64,000 nucleotides of DNA from the NCBI GenBank assembly GCA_028095005.1, contig CM051460.1, positions 186,542,742 to 186,606,741 of the forward strand, in the 5' to 3' direction. Made by a program: the position numbers and the translations under genes. The DNA comes from Rhynchospora pubera (Eukaryota; Streptophyta; Magnoliopsida; Poales; Cyperaceae). Shown piece after piece: positions 1 through 11,359 of this stretch; position 1 is the stretch's first letter; each line of letters starts with the position of its first letter. The notes beneath the pieces are model-generated. The model ran no database searches, was not told the DNA's origin, and saw nothing but the letters and a program-made list of their open reading frames with translations.

Positions 1-199
1 CGGCAAATGTGCGCCCTGATGGGATAAAAACAATGAAGGAAGGAAATATAATATGGGTACTAACTCAATTCAAGTAATATTAAATAAAATAAGCACTTTG
101 TTTAGTAGTACTTCAAAGTTGAATTAAGTCAATCGGACAAGTTAACCTGGATATGAAAGATACAAGACATGAGAATAATAATAATTAGCTAATAGAGAC

Positions 200-474
200 T
201 AGGCCTGCCAACGGAAACAAAAAAAGACGTTATGCCGTTCCGTTTGCTGAAAAGGAACGGTAAACGGTACAGATATTTGTTTCGTTTCCTTAATGAAACG
301 GTAAACGGAACATGAAATGGAACATTTTAACGTGTTTTTGTACATGCCGTTTAGCGAAATCATTTCGTTTAGTAAGTGGAACGGTAAACGGTAGCGAAAT
401 CCATTTCGTTTCGTTAACGGAACGGTAAACGGAACACCCCATTCCGTGTCCGTTTACCACGTTAATCAGGTATG
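200..474. mobile_element. Small non-autonomous hAT element with subterminal AACGGTAAACGG repeats
   Basis: The element is flanked by the 8-bp duplication ATAGAGAC (192-199 and 475-482), the TSD size of the hAT superfamily. Ends are imperfectly inverted: TAGGCCTGCCAACGG at the left, and CATACCTGATTAACG as the reverse complement of the right end. The 275-bp interior is filled with both orientations of a short motif (AACGGTAAACGG, CGTTTCGTTT), as expected of subterminal transposase-binding repeats. There is no coding capacity. Confidence 0.75.
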
Positions 475-482
475 ATAGAGAC

Positions 483-1908
483 TAATTGATGTGATGGGGA
501 CAATTCTGAGAGAGAAGTCAAGTGATTCTTCCACGTTTTCATGATTGGCCCCACATTTGAATTCACTCTTTCTTAATTCTTTTATGCAAAATATAATACT
601 TGCTACGGCTTTTTGTTCCCTGTGAGTGGGTCCAATACCAACCAAAAACATTCAATATCACTGTTTATTGTCCAAGCATCTTTGAATTTGGTTTTTTTTT
701 TTTTCGAGGGTGTTTGAATTTGGTTTCAATCACACAGGTTACAGCATTCAAGTATTCGAAGGTATTCAACTCCGATTCAACTACCCTTTCTGTGTTTCAT
801 GCTTTTACAGTCTTTTGCTATTAAGCTGTACCGGTTGTATCGCAGGTATTCGACTTATTGGTCTCGTACAATAATACTAAATTGCAAATTTGCAATAATT
901 GGTATCAGTAAACTAGTTCCAATGACGAGCATGTTGATATAGTTGAAAACAAAATATACGATAATTTCAATGAAATCTCAGAAGAATTTTTTTTTAAAAA
1001 AATATCTCAAATTAGTCCCCAAGATGTAGTTAATTCCTCTGTTCGACTACTTTGGAAAAAGAATTACGTTTATTGGAATGAAGGGTCAGCAAGGATGGAT
1101 TATCTTACCTACTATTTGTGGGACAAATATGGATTATATTATAAATCGACCATTCATAAAGGGGGACAGCAAGTAAGAGCATACAAAAAAAAAAAAAAAA
1201 GGATCTGCAGGAGATCAGACTAACATGATTAGATTAATTATTTTCTATTTAGACAGCATACCACGTCCTACGGAGCACATGACAACATGCCATATGAGTA
1301 TAAGAAACAGCAAATGCATTGATTGAGGAGTTGAATAAAGAACGATAATAACAATTAAGGATAAGTTGTCATTAAGCAAATTGTCCCAAGTTGATGCATC
1401 TAATAATGAGAAGTCAACAAACCAATCTACAAAGACCTCGGTTTACGATTTACACTACCCAATCTAAACAGAGGTTGAAAAACACCCTAAATATAACAAT
1501 TTGATATTCACCTGCTGACCTTATCGGAGAAGCTCGAGTTTGATCTACAGTTTTCTTTTTTTGATGCAACAGTAGTCAACACAAAAATGGTTTTCTGGAG
1601 TCTTCATTTTCCCATTTTTTGTATTTCGAGAAAATATACCCATGGACATTGATAGTCCCGGGTTAGCACAGGACAAAGAGAAAAAAGATAAAGCAGTCAT
1701 TTTTTTTTCTTGAACCCAAATTTTACTATTCAATATTCATTCATGTTTATAAGCTACTTAGAAAGAATCTCCGGTTCTATGCAGCAGTGACTAAAAAAAT
1801 GCACCAGAAACAAACGCTTCCACATGTATCCTTTCACTCTCTCATAAGAGGATCAAACATATCATAACAACAAACTAACAAAAAAGAGTAAGAAATTGTA
1901 CATAAGAG
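483..1908. other. Intergenic, 3' flank of the kinase gene
   Basis: AT-rich sequence with homopolymer runs (poly-T near 690, poly-A near 1186). No gene, RNA or transposon boundary was recognised. The last 100-200 bases before 1909 are probably the kinase 3' UTR, but no clear polyadenylation site was identified. Confidence 0.5.
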
Positions 1909-1911
1909 GCT

Positions 1912-4487
1912 TTATCGGATATTTTGCCTCTGTAAGATGCTAATAATTTCTGAAAATTGCGGTCGTTTTGCTGGATTGTTATTCCAGCATTTATTCATTA
2001 ACGACCTCAAAAACTGAGGACAATCTTTAGGTATCTCTGGCCGAAGTCCGCATGCAGCAATTCCTACAGCAGCCTGAACTGGAGAGTAAGATGAGTAGGC
2101 TTCCTCTCCAGTGACCATCTCCCATAAAATCATGCCGAAGCTGTACACATTGCTCATCCACGTCTCTGTCACGCTCTCTGGATCACCAGCTATGATCTGT
2201 TTGGGTCAAGGACCACAAAGTTAGTAGCTGAATTAAATAATAATCTCATGATTATGTTCTATAGCGTGAGAACGAAGCAATACTGATAGATAGGAGAGGA
2301 ACATGGATAGCTTGTAATGGGATTTGTGACATAATCAAAATGCACTAATTAAGAAAGAATGGTTTGCTACTAGGGGTTCAATTAGTAAACAAAGAAATCC
2401 ACATTTGTTCCATGGAAGTGCTTCCTGATGACTATCCTATTGCTATGCAAAGAAATTTTAATATATTTCAATCACTTGTTTGTGGATGACTCGGACAACA
2501 ATTAACTAAAGGGAAAAGAAAAACTTAGTCATTTTCTTACTTGAGAAAAAATTCATATAAAGAAACTAATATAGTGCAGGAGTTGCCAACCCACAATAAA
2601 TATCATGCCAAATAAAACAAACTGACCTCAGGGGCTAGCCACCGATATCCGGCCGTCTCGTACTCTGTTACCTCTCCTGCATTGTTACAAGGTGTAACAA
2701 CACCCATGTCTCCCAGATAAGCATTTCCTTGCCGATCCAACAAAATGCTCTGTGTATTAAGGTCCCTATACGCAACCCCATGAGTATTCATAAACATCAA
2801 CCCCTCTGCCACATCCATGGCAATCTTCACCACGTCTCTTATGCTCAACCTCTTGCTCCTCTCTACAACCTCATTAAGCGAGCCCCCTTCCATCAATCTC
2901 ATAACCACACACAATCCATGACTCTCATCAAAACAAATCCCACAAAACTGGATGATGTTTCTCTGTCCACAGCTCATCAGCTGTAGTAAATCCTGCCTTA
3001 CCTCGATTTCATATGCTGTACCCATTTCACACCCCCTGAATTTCTTGACCCACACCTTTCTCCCTCTATACATGCCCTTATACGAACAAGGTCCTACCCA
3101 ATCCAGAAATTCCACCTCGTCAGAGTTCAAGATCCACCTTCTGATCTCCTCACCGCCTGATCGTACGGTCTGCCATTCATCGATGGACACAACCACAGAA
3201 GATTCTGGCAATGGGGTAGGAAGCTGTGTACGTCTCTGAGACTCATTATCATGCACCTGACCTTCTTCCCCATCAATTTGGCTTTCTTCATCGTAGTTCC
3301 TCGAGCTCTCCTCTTGGCAACCACAAAGCCCAAATGGAAGCTTCACACCACCATTGTTGTTCTTTTTTCTTTTGACGGCTGATTTCAATGCATTTTCAGC
3401 ATGGGATTTGAACAAGGCTTCGTGCCCAGGTTGAACAATTATAGTAACCACTCCCAAAGTTAAACCCTTTTTCTCAAATATTTGGATTTTCTTGCATGAG
3501 AGGGAGGAACTGTCAAGAGAGCCTGAAATGGCTTGCCAGGAAAGAGGTGAATTGCATGCAAAAGTGAGTTTAAAGACTGATCCTTCATTGCTGGAGGTGC
3601 TTTGTTCAACTTCTTGGATGTGGACAGCTGGTAGGTCTTCACCAGCTGCTTGTTCAATCAACCGGGCATGCAGAGCTATATCTTTCATGTCGAACCCCGC
3701 TTGTGCATAGCTGTAATTAGAAATGATAATTGTTGAAAATGTTAAGATCTGTCATCAGTAAGCAAAAGGGATAAGTGGATAACAACCATTTTCATAGAAA
3801 GCCTAAAAGTTGGCGGAAGTTGTAAATTCACTCTCTTTTATTCAATGGCAGAGATTACTGATAAATCAAATGGAAACTGAAAGCTCTAATTGTCCACTAC
3901 AAAAAAAAAAAACAAAACAAATGCATTAAATTGTTACCATTGGGCTCTCCTTATCAAGACACTTTCATTCATTCTTTCTTCCTCCTTTTTTTTTCATTCA
4001 TTCTATGATTTTCTCTAAACTAGCAACTATAAACAAATAATTAGCTCCAAAACTAACTATACCTGTTAGGTAAAGCATCAAAATGCCGGCGAAGATTAGC
4101 CATGAGCCGATCGGGCAACTGGTTGTTCCTGGGATAGAGCTGGGCCAGGTTTCTGACTATCCCAGCCCAGATCGGCCGGTCGGGCCGTTGCTGAGCTGGC
4201 TGAGCTGGCGGCGCATTGTCCGAATTGAACGAGTTCTTCAACACCGAGATCGCCCCATTGAACCGGTTCTGCCACTTCTTGAGAGGCGGCGCATTGGATC
4301 CAGCACAAGTGTTGGCAGAATACGCCTTGGGAGAGGTCCTAGGAGAAGAAGCGGAGGAAGAAGAGGTGGAGTAGGAGGAGGAAGGGAAGGCCTCAGATCG
4401 GTCGTTTCCCTTCATCAACACTTGCTCTAGCGCCATGTCTTCGTCCGTACTCGGTCGACCCGACCAGCATTCAAGCGCCGCCGCCAT
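1912..4487 (-). CDS. Raf/TKL-like atypical protein kinase
   Basis: Three exons are joined at 4487-4063, 3710-2627 and 2196-1912. GT-AG junctions keep the frame and give 597 aa. The start MAAALECW was chosen because an AG-repeat leader precedes it; the frame is open further upstream, but that stretch looks like 5' UTR. Residues 1-150 are Ser/Ala-rich and low complexity, with a short conserved-looking block. The kinase domain runs from about 345 to the C-terminus. The candidate catalytic Lys is in WVKKF (about 364), YRDLN (Asp about 458) replaces HRDLK, GDMG (Asp about 476) replaces DFG, and WLAPE is near 500. The glycine loop is degenerate (GPCSYKGMYRG). It resembles the plant tyrosine-kinase-like (Raf-like/MLK) superfamily; substrate and pathway are unknown. 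Both deviations occur within plant TKL families, so reduced activity is possible but not shown. A small inverted-repeat element sits just upstream of the leader. Confidence 0.88.
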
Positions 4488-4645
4488 TAGAGAGAGAGAG
4501 AGAGAGAAAAGAAAGAGAGAATGGATGGGTTTTGATGGGATTGTTACTGCATGTGGAGGTAGCGCGTAGAAATAGAAATAGAAGGGAGGAGAAATGAAGT
4601 CAAGAGTTGATGGGGAAGGAGTGGCGAAGAGAGAGGGAATCACAT

Positions 4646-4829
4646 CCTCTGCCTGCCTTTTTAAGGTAGGCAGGGTGCTCACTTTAGATCAGAACCGTTA
4701 GATCTAATCTCAACGATTAAGGGAGCCCCGTGCATGTAACCAGATTGATAGGCCCGAAAAATTTTAACCGTCGAAATTAGATCGAACGGTTCAGATCTAA
4801 AGTGAGCAACCTTAAAAGGTAGGCAGAGG
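4646..4829. mobile_element. Short inverted-repeat MITE in the kinase promoter
   Basis: The left arm starts CCTCTGCCTGCC and the right arm ends GGTAGGCAGAGG. Each arm is about 65 bp and also shares a GCTCACTTTAGATC block and an AACCGTT block in inverted orientation. The 184-bp unit could fold on itself. No convincing TSD was found, so the superfamily is not assigned. It lies about 160 bp upstream of the kinase start codon and so probably within its promoter. Confidence 0.6.
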
Positions 4830-5342
4830 ATACGGACCCGAGGAGAGAGGGGGGAAAGGGAAGGGAAAGGGAAGTGGAAATGGATTGGAGAGGGTTGGTG
4901 GAGGCGGTCGGGAGAGCGTTTAATGAGGCATGTGATGTCGCTGGGGACTGTAGACAGAGAGGAATACGGATTCTGAGAAGACGCTGGTTGGTTACTGCCA
5001 AGTTTGTGCCTGAATTACCTACTTGTCTAGGCGGATGCATTGTGTACATATTTACTTATTTAGTGCTTAATTGGCATATAAATAAAGTATATAAAAAGTA
5101 AGTGCGATAGAAAGTTTGTTATTTAACTGCGCTAAATGAGTTGGGTGTTAAGTGCTACAGTTGGGTGAAAGTTTGTTATTTAACTGTTCTAAATGAGTTG
5201 GGTGCTAAGTGCTAGCGACAGTGGTTTCTACGAATAGCATTAGCCAAACAACTTCATTAGCTGATAACGAAAAGGATCTAAGTTGATTGCGACATAATCG
5301 GATTTGGACATTGTGGATTCATCACTATATAATAAGTCTAGC

Positions 5343-5373
<31 letters not shown>

Positions 5374-7260
5374 GGTTAATTAGATTTATGCTATCGTAAA
5401 AATTAGAAACTAGAGAAATGTCATCACTAAGGCTCTGTTTGGATAAAGTGTGGGAAGAAGTATCGGGAAGTGTGTAACTTTGTGAAGAGTTTAAATTGTT
5501 TATGATAAATTTATTTCTTTATTCCTTTCTTCTTTTCTTCCCAAATAGAATCCAAACGGAGTCTAAATGACAAATTATTTTTATACTGTCATTAAATGAT
5601 AAAATTAGATTTATACTACTAGATAATTAATTTGATCATTATACCCTTTTATATATGCAATTATCAAATAATAAAATTAGAAATATGCGACCGTAAAATA
5701 TTAAAATTAGAAATATGTCATCGTTAAGTAAATAAGTGATATTACGCCATAAACAAATAAAAAATTTGAAAATTTTAAATCTCAAAAGTTGAAATTTAGA
5801 AATTTTAAATTCGAAATTGAATTTTAAAATTTCAAAAATCTTGAATTTAAAAGTTTGAATTTTCTATGTTTTTACAATAAAAAATTTGAAAATTTAAAAT
5901 TTAATTCATGTCAATAAATTTCTTTGTCATTTCTTAGTGAGAGGGTATTTTGGACATTTTTTAAAAGTTAGAGTGCCATTTTTCTAATTTGAGTGGCATA
6001 TCTTTAATTTTGATTGAAAATAATGGCATAAAACTAATTTTAACCATTTATGGTCGCATAAAACTAATTTATAATTTAAAAGTGGCATATCTCTAATTAT
6101 CAAATTTCATAGTGACATATATCTAATTATTTCTATATATCATATAGGATATTTTAACAGTTTAGCAATACTTTTTACTTAATTTGAGTCTTGATCAATC
6201 GCGTTAATTTGTTAACTTAATAAAACGATCATTTTATCGACTCATATTAAAAGAAGTAATACAATGTAGATTTTACCTATCATACAAGTTCTTATGAACC
6301 ATTTCAAAGAAACACAAGTTCTTATGAAGTAGTTCTATTCTTTGAATTAATATTTTTTTAAATCTAGAGGTATACATTAGCCAACTATTTTTTTTAATTG
6401 ATCAATTTATCTTCGGTTTTGATCAAAATGATTTTCATGCGGATTTTCATTCAATTCATTTCACTAGAATTGCTTTCTCAAGATTTCGTCAGGTCTAATA
6501 ACATAAAAATTCTAATCAAATGACATGAAATTTATTCGTTTTGATTAAAAATTTTCTAATGAAATGAAATCCCGCTTGCAAAAGAAAAGAATTTTAATCA
6601 AGGGATTTTTATGAATCCGTCTCCTAAATATTCTTTATAAACTTTTTTTGTACATGTACATTAATTTATAATTGGTGAACGTTCGTTAATTTTAACTAAA
6701 CTAATCATTACGGCTGTCATATAATTTTAATTAAATAAAAATGTATATATGCCAAAAATTATGTTGATCTTGGGAACTTATTTTCTAACCCCTTCCAAAA
6801 TGCACGTTTGATATAGGATTCTCATTCGGACCGTTACACGGGGCAATTTTTAAAAGCTATTCAGTAATTCCGCAATTAAAAAAAATATTACCACACACCA
6901 TGCATAACAAATTTGGTCATGTGTTGAGCATGAGCAAGCAGTTGGCAGTTACCAATCACCAATGTAAAAAAAAAAAAAAAAAAGGCGTGGTAAATAAATA
7001 AACACAAACAATAAAGGCGAGATATCCATAGCAGACCAAAAGAGAGAGAGAGCGAACCTCTCCATGACTCCATCAAAACATATATTATTCGGCACAATTG
7101 AGTCCGACTCCGAAATTACTGTGAGCGCACAGTAGTTGGAACAGTATGGTTGACTGGCGGGGCCGCCTCTGACCCCAGTTCCATCCGCATCCGCATCCAC
7201 AGTCGCCGCGCTTCGTGTACAGTTCCGTTCGAATCCGCATCCACAGCTCCACCCGCTTCC
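4830..7260. other. Intergenic, AT-rich, with (TA)n tract and repeat debris
   Basis: A purine-rich start (4840-4890) is followed by AT-rich DNA. A pure (TA)n tract lies at about 5344-5370. From about 5372 to 6150 there are many degenerate copies of a phrase like AAATTAGAAATATG and its complement, including AAACTAATTTT and GGCATATCTCTAATT. This looks like one old interspersed element, interrupted by the Harbinger-type MITE described separately. No gene was recognised. Confidence 0.5.
5431..5563. mobile_element. Tourist-like (PIF/Harbinger) MITE
   Basis: A 133-bp element starts GGCTCTGTTTGGAT and ends ATCCAAACGGAGTC, giving imperfect terminal inverted repeats. It is flanked on both sides by TAA (5428-5430 and 5564-5566), the 3-bp TSD typical of PIF/Harbinger MITEs. 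It is nested in an older AT-rich repeat. Confidence 0.7.
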
Positions 7261-8266
7261 TTCCTTCTTCCAGAGAGTCCCGATCTTTCTTTCTTTCTCT
7301 GAGCTTTTTTCGATTCCTTACTCTCTCTCTCTCTCAGACTGATGCACTCCACGGAGCAGACAGATAGGAGGATCTGCTATCGTGTTGGCTCTCTCTTCTC
7401 CGCAGGTATTTTCCTCTCCGCCTCGATTTTTCTCCTCCCGCTTAGTCTGTCGCTTTAGTTTCTGAGGGGTTGCAAAGGACTGCCTTGATCTTTGTCCTCC
7501 ATGTGGCCCCTATATGGAGAACTGTCGGAACATGCTTCCGGTCTGTGTGCCGTTCCCTCAGCTATTGAAGGGTCAATAGGCATCGTTCTGTACTCGATGG
7601 CCTCTCTCTCTCTCCCTTTCTCTTTCTTTTCTCTTCCGATCCTCTTTTCTCTTCTGAAGGATCTACTCTCTTTAGATTTCTCTTCCAAACGTTCCCTCAG
7701 ATATTTTCCTTTATTCAATTTCTCTTCTTTTCTTTTCGCTGTCTTGGGTTTTGTTGCATGGGTTTAGGTTGTTCCAACACTAGATTTTTTTCTTATTTAC
7801 TTTCTCTTATTTACCGTTTGCATGGTCAGATCAAAATTGTATGTGTCGATAAATTTCGTAGGATGAATTTACAATTAATATTGCTTATCTGCTTCATCTG
7901 ATTACCGCTTTATAATTGCATGTGCTTAGATTATTTTCGATTTCCTACCTAAATAAATAATTTTGGAATTATTCAGCAGTTCCTAATGCTTGGTACAATG
8001 AGTTAGTATTGCTAGCTTATGTGCTTGATTTCATTATCACTTTTAGATTGTTACAATTACCACTTTACACTTTCTTTACCATGCTATAGTTCACCAGCTC
8101 AGATCGTCTTGGAATTGTTTAAATAATTTCAGCCACAGTATTTTAGATTTTTTTAGATTGTGAAATTGCTCATCTGATTTCGTCCGATCGTTTTTCCTCA
8201 ACAATCGTTTGGTTGGTTGCATGGTCAGGTGGATTCCAAACTATTCATTTCCTAATACACTACAAG

Positions 8267-10449
8267 ATGTCGCATCTCCATAGCTTTATTGCAATACCAG
8301 GTGAAATGTCCCTTTTTTTGCGTTTTTTTTTTGTTTTTTCCTGTTCCTCACCTATTTCGCTTTTATTCTTTCTATTTTCGGTGTTGCAGGCTGGTGTTGG
8401 ATTTATGTTTACAATTGCTTTGTGGTTTTCCTCATCATTGCCTGTGTGGTTTGCTGTGCTCCTGTCCTGGTGAGTTTGGTCTCTTTTTACTGATCGATAC
8501 ATTTTCTTTACTTTCTTCATTTGTTTCTTCTTATTAGTCTCGACTGTCTTTTGTTTTTATTGTGTGGTTTGCCATGCTTATTATTAATGATTGTCATGCT
8601 TGATCGGGACTTCTTTATAGGTTAAGTCCGTTTCAGATTTTGAATGTATCAAGTTTATCCTCTTTGGCAGAGACAGTGAATTTACTTATCATTCAGGTCA
8701 TCTATGGTCATGGAATGTAATTACGATGTACGTTGCCTTCTTTCTTTGAGGTAATTCACTATCCTAGCTGAATATTTCACTGTCTTTATTGCGTTCACCT
8801 ACATTGTTTTCAGTTTTGTTCATTATGTATTACACTGTCTAGATAGAATTGCATTGTTTATTTCTTATATTTTGCGTTAAATGCTGGCTAAAGGTTAGGT
8901 TTTCTGATATACGGAGGGAATTTTTTTGTCAGATAGTGGAAGGAGTTATGTTGATTAATAGATCTTTCCTGATTACCTTTTACTTTTAACATTTTTAGTT
9001 TAGCTACTTTGGCTTCTCATTTCTTTTTGGTAGTTTTGGCTCTCATTCATTTCTTTAGATTGACTGTTATTTACATGAGGAAGTTCCATGGGATTTCAAA
9101 GTTCGAAAAGCAAAAAGATATACTTTCACAATAAAGTTATTTATTAAACTATGTAGTTTAGTTATTCAACTTAGCTGGGGTAAATTGGGTATTAGTAATT
9201 TTATTATTCATGGTTAGTTATCTTCATTGGTTCAATTAATTGCAAGTATGACTTTGGATCAATGGATGTACTTTTATAAATATGTAGATTAAAGCTTTGT
9301 TTCGTTGTGTACATGCAGTTTGTAATTTTGGTGAAGTGTATTTCATTCTAGACCAAATACATATCATTAAATCTACAATCTCTGAATCTGGTAAAGCATC
9401 TTCAGTTAATGTATCTCCAATGACACAATCTGATTTGCAAGCAGCATTTTTTTCCCTCATTGTAGCATTCTGTGTTAGTTTTTAGGGAAGCCTGAAAATG
9501 TTGAATTGGTTCCACTTTCAACTAAAAAGTATCTCCAATAATAGCATTTTTTTTCTGATACATGTACATGATGACCAGGGGCAAAACAATAGCTCATCAA
9601 ACATTTAATTTATATCCTGATCTTATCTCCTTCCTTTATTATTGAAGTTCTAGAGCCAAGTAATAGATGGTATTCTTCTTTTTATAGTGCACTCTTCCTC
9701 TCTGAACCTTTTCATTCCCTCCCCTTCCTTCTTTTCATAGTCAATTTGATTTTTCTGCTGATATGGTTATCTTTGCTGATTTTACTTTCTGCAAAATTCT
9801 GGCTGGGCATCAATTTACACGACACTGGCTTCAATGGAATACCAGATTGGTTCAGCCAATGTAATAGTCAGCATGGGGTCTCCTATTTGCTTTATATAGG
9901 CTAATAAAGCAGAGGTATTTTCTTCATAGATTCATTTTATTTTTTATCAATCAATAGGCTTAGTTATGAATTTCTCCTATATATGGGCTTATACAACAAT
10001 ACGAGGAGCAACAAAGAAAAAATAGTTTATGATTCCTTCTCTCTCTCTCTCTCTGTAGTTTGCAACATTCTTTTATTTTAGTCTGAAATGGTTTCTTTTC
10101 TCGATTCTTACCATTGTAAGTTTATTTTTATTAAGGTTATAATGAATGTTAGAACCTATCATTCTGAAACTGATCTACTAATGCATTCTATTTTTTACTT
10201 TTTAAAAAACTTTAGCTAGGTTTATTTTCCTATTTTTCTTTTAATATTTTCAAAGTTGGATGGTGCAAAACAATGATGGAATTCTCTTAGACAGTACATG
10301 AACTTTTGATTGGAGTTGGTTTATGGATATTATAATTTTTACCAGTCCTTAATATATCGCTATGAACATATTTTGTATTTCTGAATTATTATATCTGTTG
10401 ACTTTTCTATACATATTGCTTTGTGTAGGACTTTGCTCGGCGCAAATGA
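8267..10449 (+). CDS. Candidate spliced membrane microprotein (44 aa)
   Basis: Proposed exons are 8267-8300, 8390-8469 and 10429-10449. All introns are GT-AG (donors GTGAAATG and GTGAGTTT; acceptors TTGCAG and GTGTAG), and the frame is kept through both junctions to a TGA. The product has a short polar N-terminus (MSHLHSFIAIP), then a Trp/Tyr/Cys-rich stretch of about 25 hydrophobic residues (from GWCWIYVYN to CCAPVL), and a tail DFARRK. That reads as one transmembrane helix with a basic cytosolic tail. Sequence from about 7260 (CT-rich leader, possible splice donor CGCAG/GTATTT at 7405) to about 11700 looks like one transcription unit with 5' and 3' UTR exons. I do not recognise the family. 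It could instead be a non-coding transcript with a fortuitous frame. Confidence 0.35.
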
Positions 10450-11325
10450 AAATCTCAAGTGGTAAGAACATATAATTCTTTCTTATGATAATTTTATTTG
10501 TGTGGAATTAGCTAATGAAATTGCTCACAAATTTATACATAGCTAAGAATCACTTAATCTCTGGCTCATTTTAGAAATTAGCCAACTTTAATAATTTGAT
10601 TGTTGGTTTATGTTCATACATGTATAGGGATTAATGTTCTTAAACTTTAATTCATTCTGATAACTATAGTTGGTGGTTAGGTTGACCATATGATACACAG
10701 ACAAGGGATGAGCTTCTAAGCTTTAATCAGCTCCAAAACAAAAGATGGAGATGCTAACAAAACAAGATGAAGTCCTAAACATGTTTTGTGTTGTATTGGA
10801 GCATCTTTCTTAAATAATTCTTCGTTTTTGCTCAGCTAGAGCATCTTGCTGATTTCTGAAGTTTAGCGGTACACTTTATAACTTTTACCAATTATCATTT
10901 TTCATTTACTTCTGAATGTTTAAGACTTTGTTCAAGATTAAAACCTTTCGTTTAGAGCATTCAAAATTAGATGCAATGTCTATAATCAGGTTTCTCCTTT
11001 CAAATCAAATTTAAAAGTCTCGAAAATGATTCGTCTGATTTTCTAATCTTCTTTTTCCATTTATACTGATCAAGCTCCAACGGTGATCCAAAAATCAACC
11101 ATCTTAGCAGATATGAAGTCAACCTCTGTTTAATTGTGCATAATCAGATTTTTTTTTTTTAATTCTGTATGGTTAGGCACTGGATTTGTCATTACTTCGC
11201 ATTAAGCTGATCATAAAATTATACAACTTGGTTTGTCAAATTCAGTTTACATTTATCACTCTTTTTCGCATCATATTTTTGCAATTAATAAGACTGAGAA
11301 AAAAAAACCCAGGACAAAAAATAGG

Positions 11326-11354
11326 TCGCGCAACGCGCGACGCACCCACTAGTA
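11326..11354 (+). mobile_element. Helitron-type 3' terminus
   Basis: A perfect GC-rich hairpin (GTCGCGC-AAC-GCGCGAC) is followed about 10 bases later by CTAG and then T. This is the classic plant Helitron 3' end, inserted between A and T. The matching 5' end (starting TC) was not located, so the extent of the element upstream is unknown. It lies near the presumed 3' part of the candidate microprotein transcript. Confidence 0.55.
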
Positions 11355-11359
11355 TCTAT

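Noticed and set aside
4488..4682. N-terminal extension of the kinase (start at 4682)
   Set aside because: The extra segment is translated UTR-like sequence overlapping the inverted-repeat element; MAAALECW after the AG-repeat leader is the more plausible start.
4874..5101. 75-codon open frame with a hydrophobic C-terminal segment
   Set aside because: No family resemblance, low-complexity purine-rich start, and lies beside a MITE and AT-rich spacer; chance frame is more likely.
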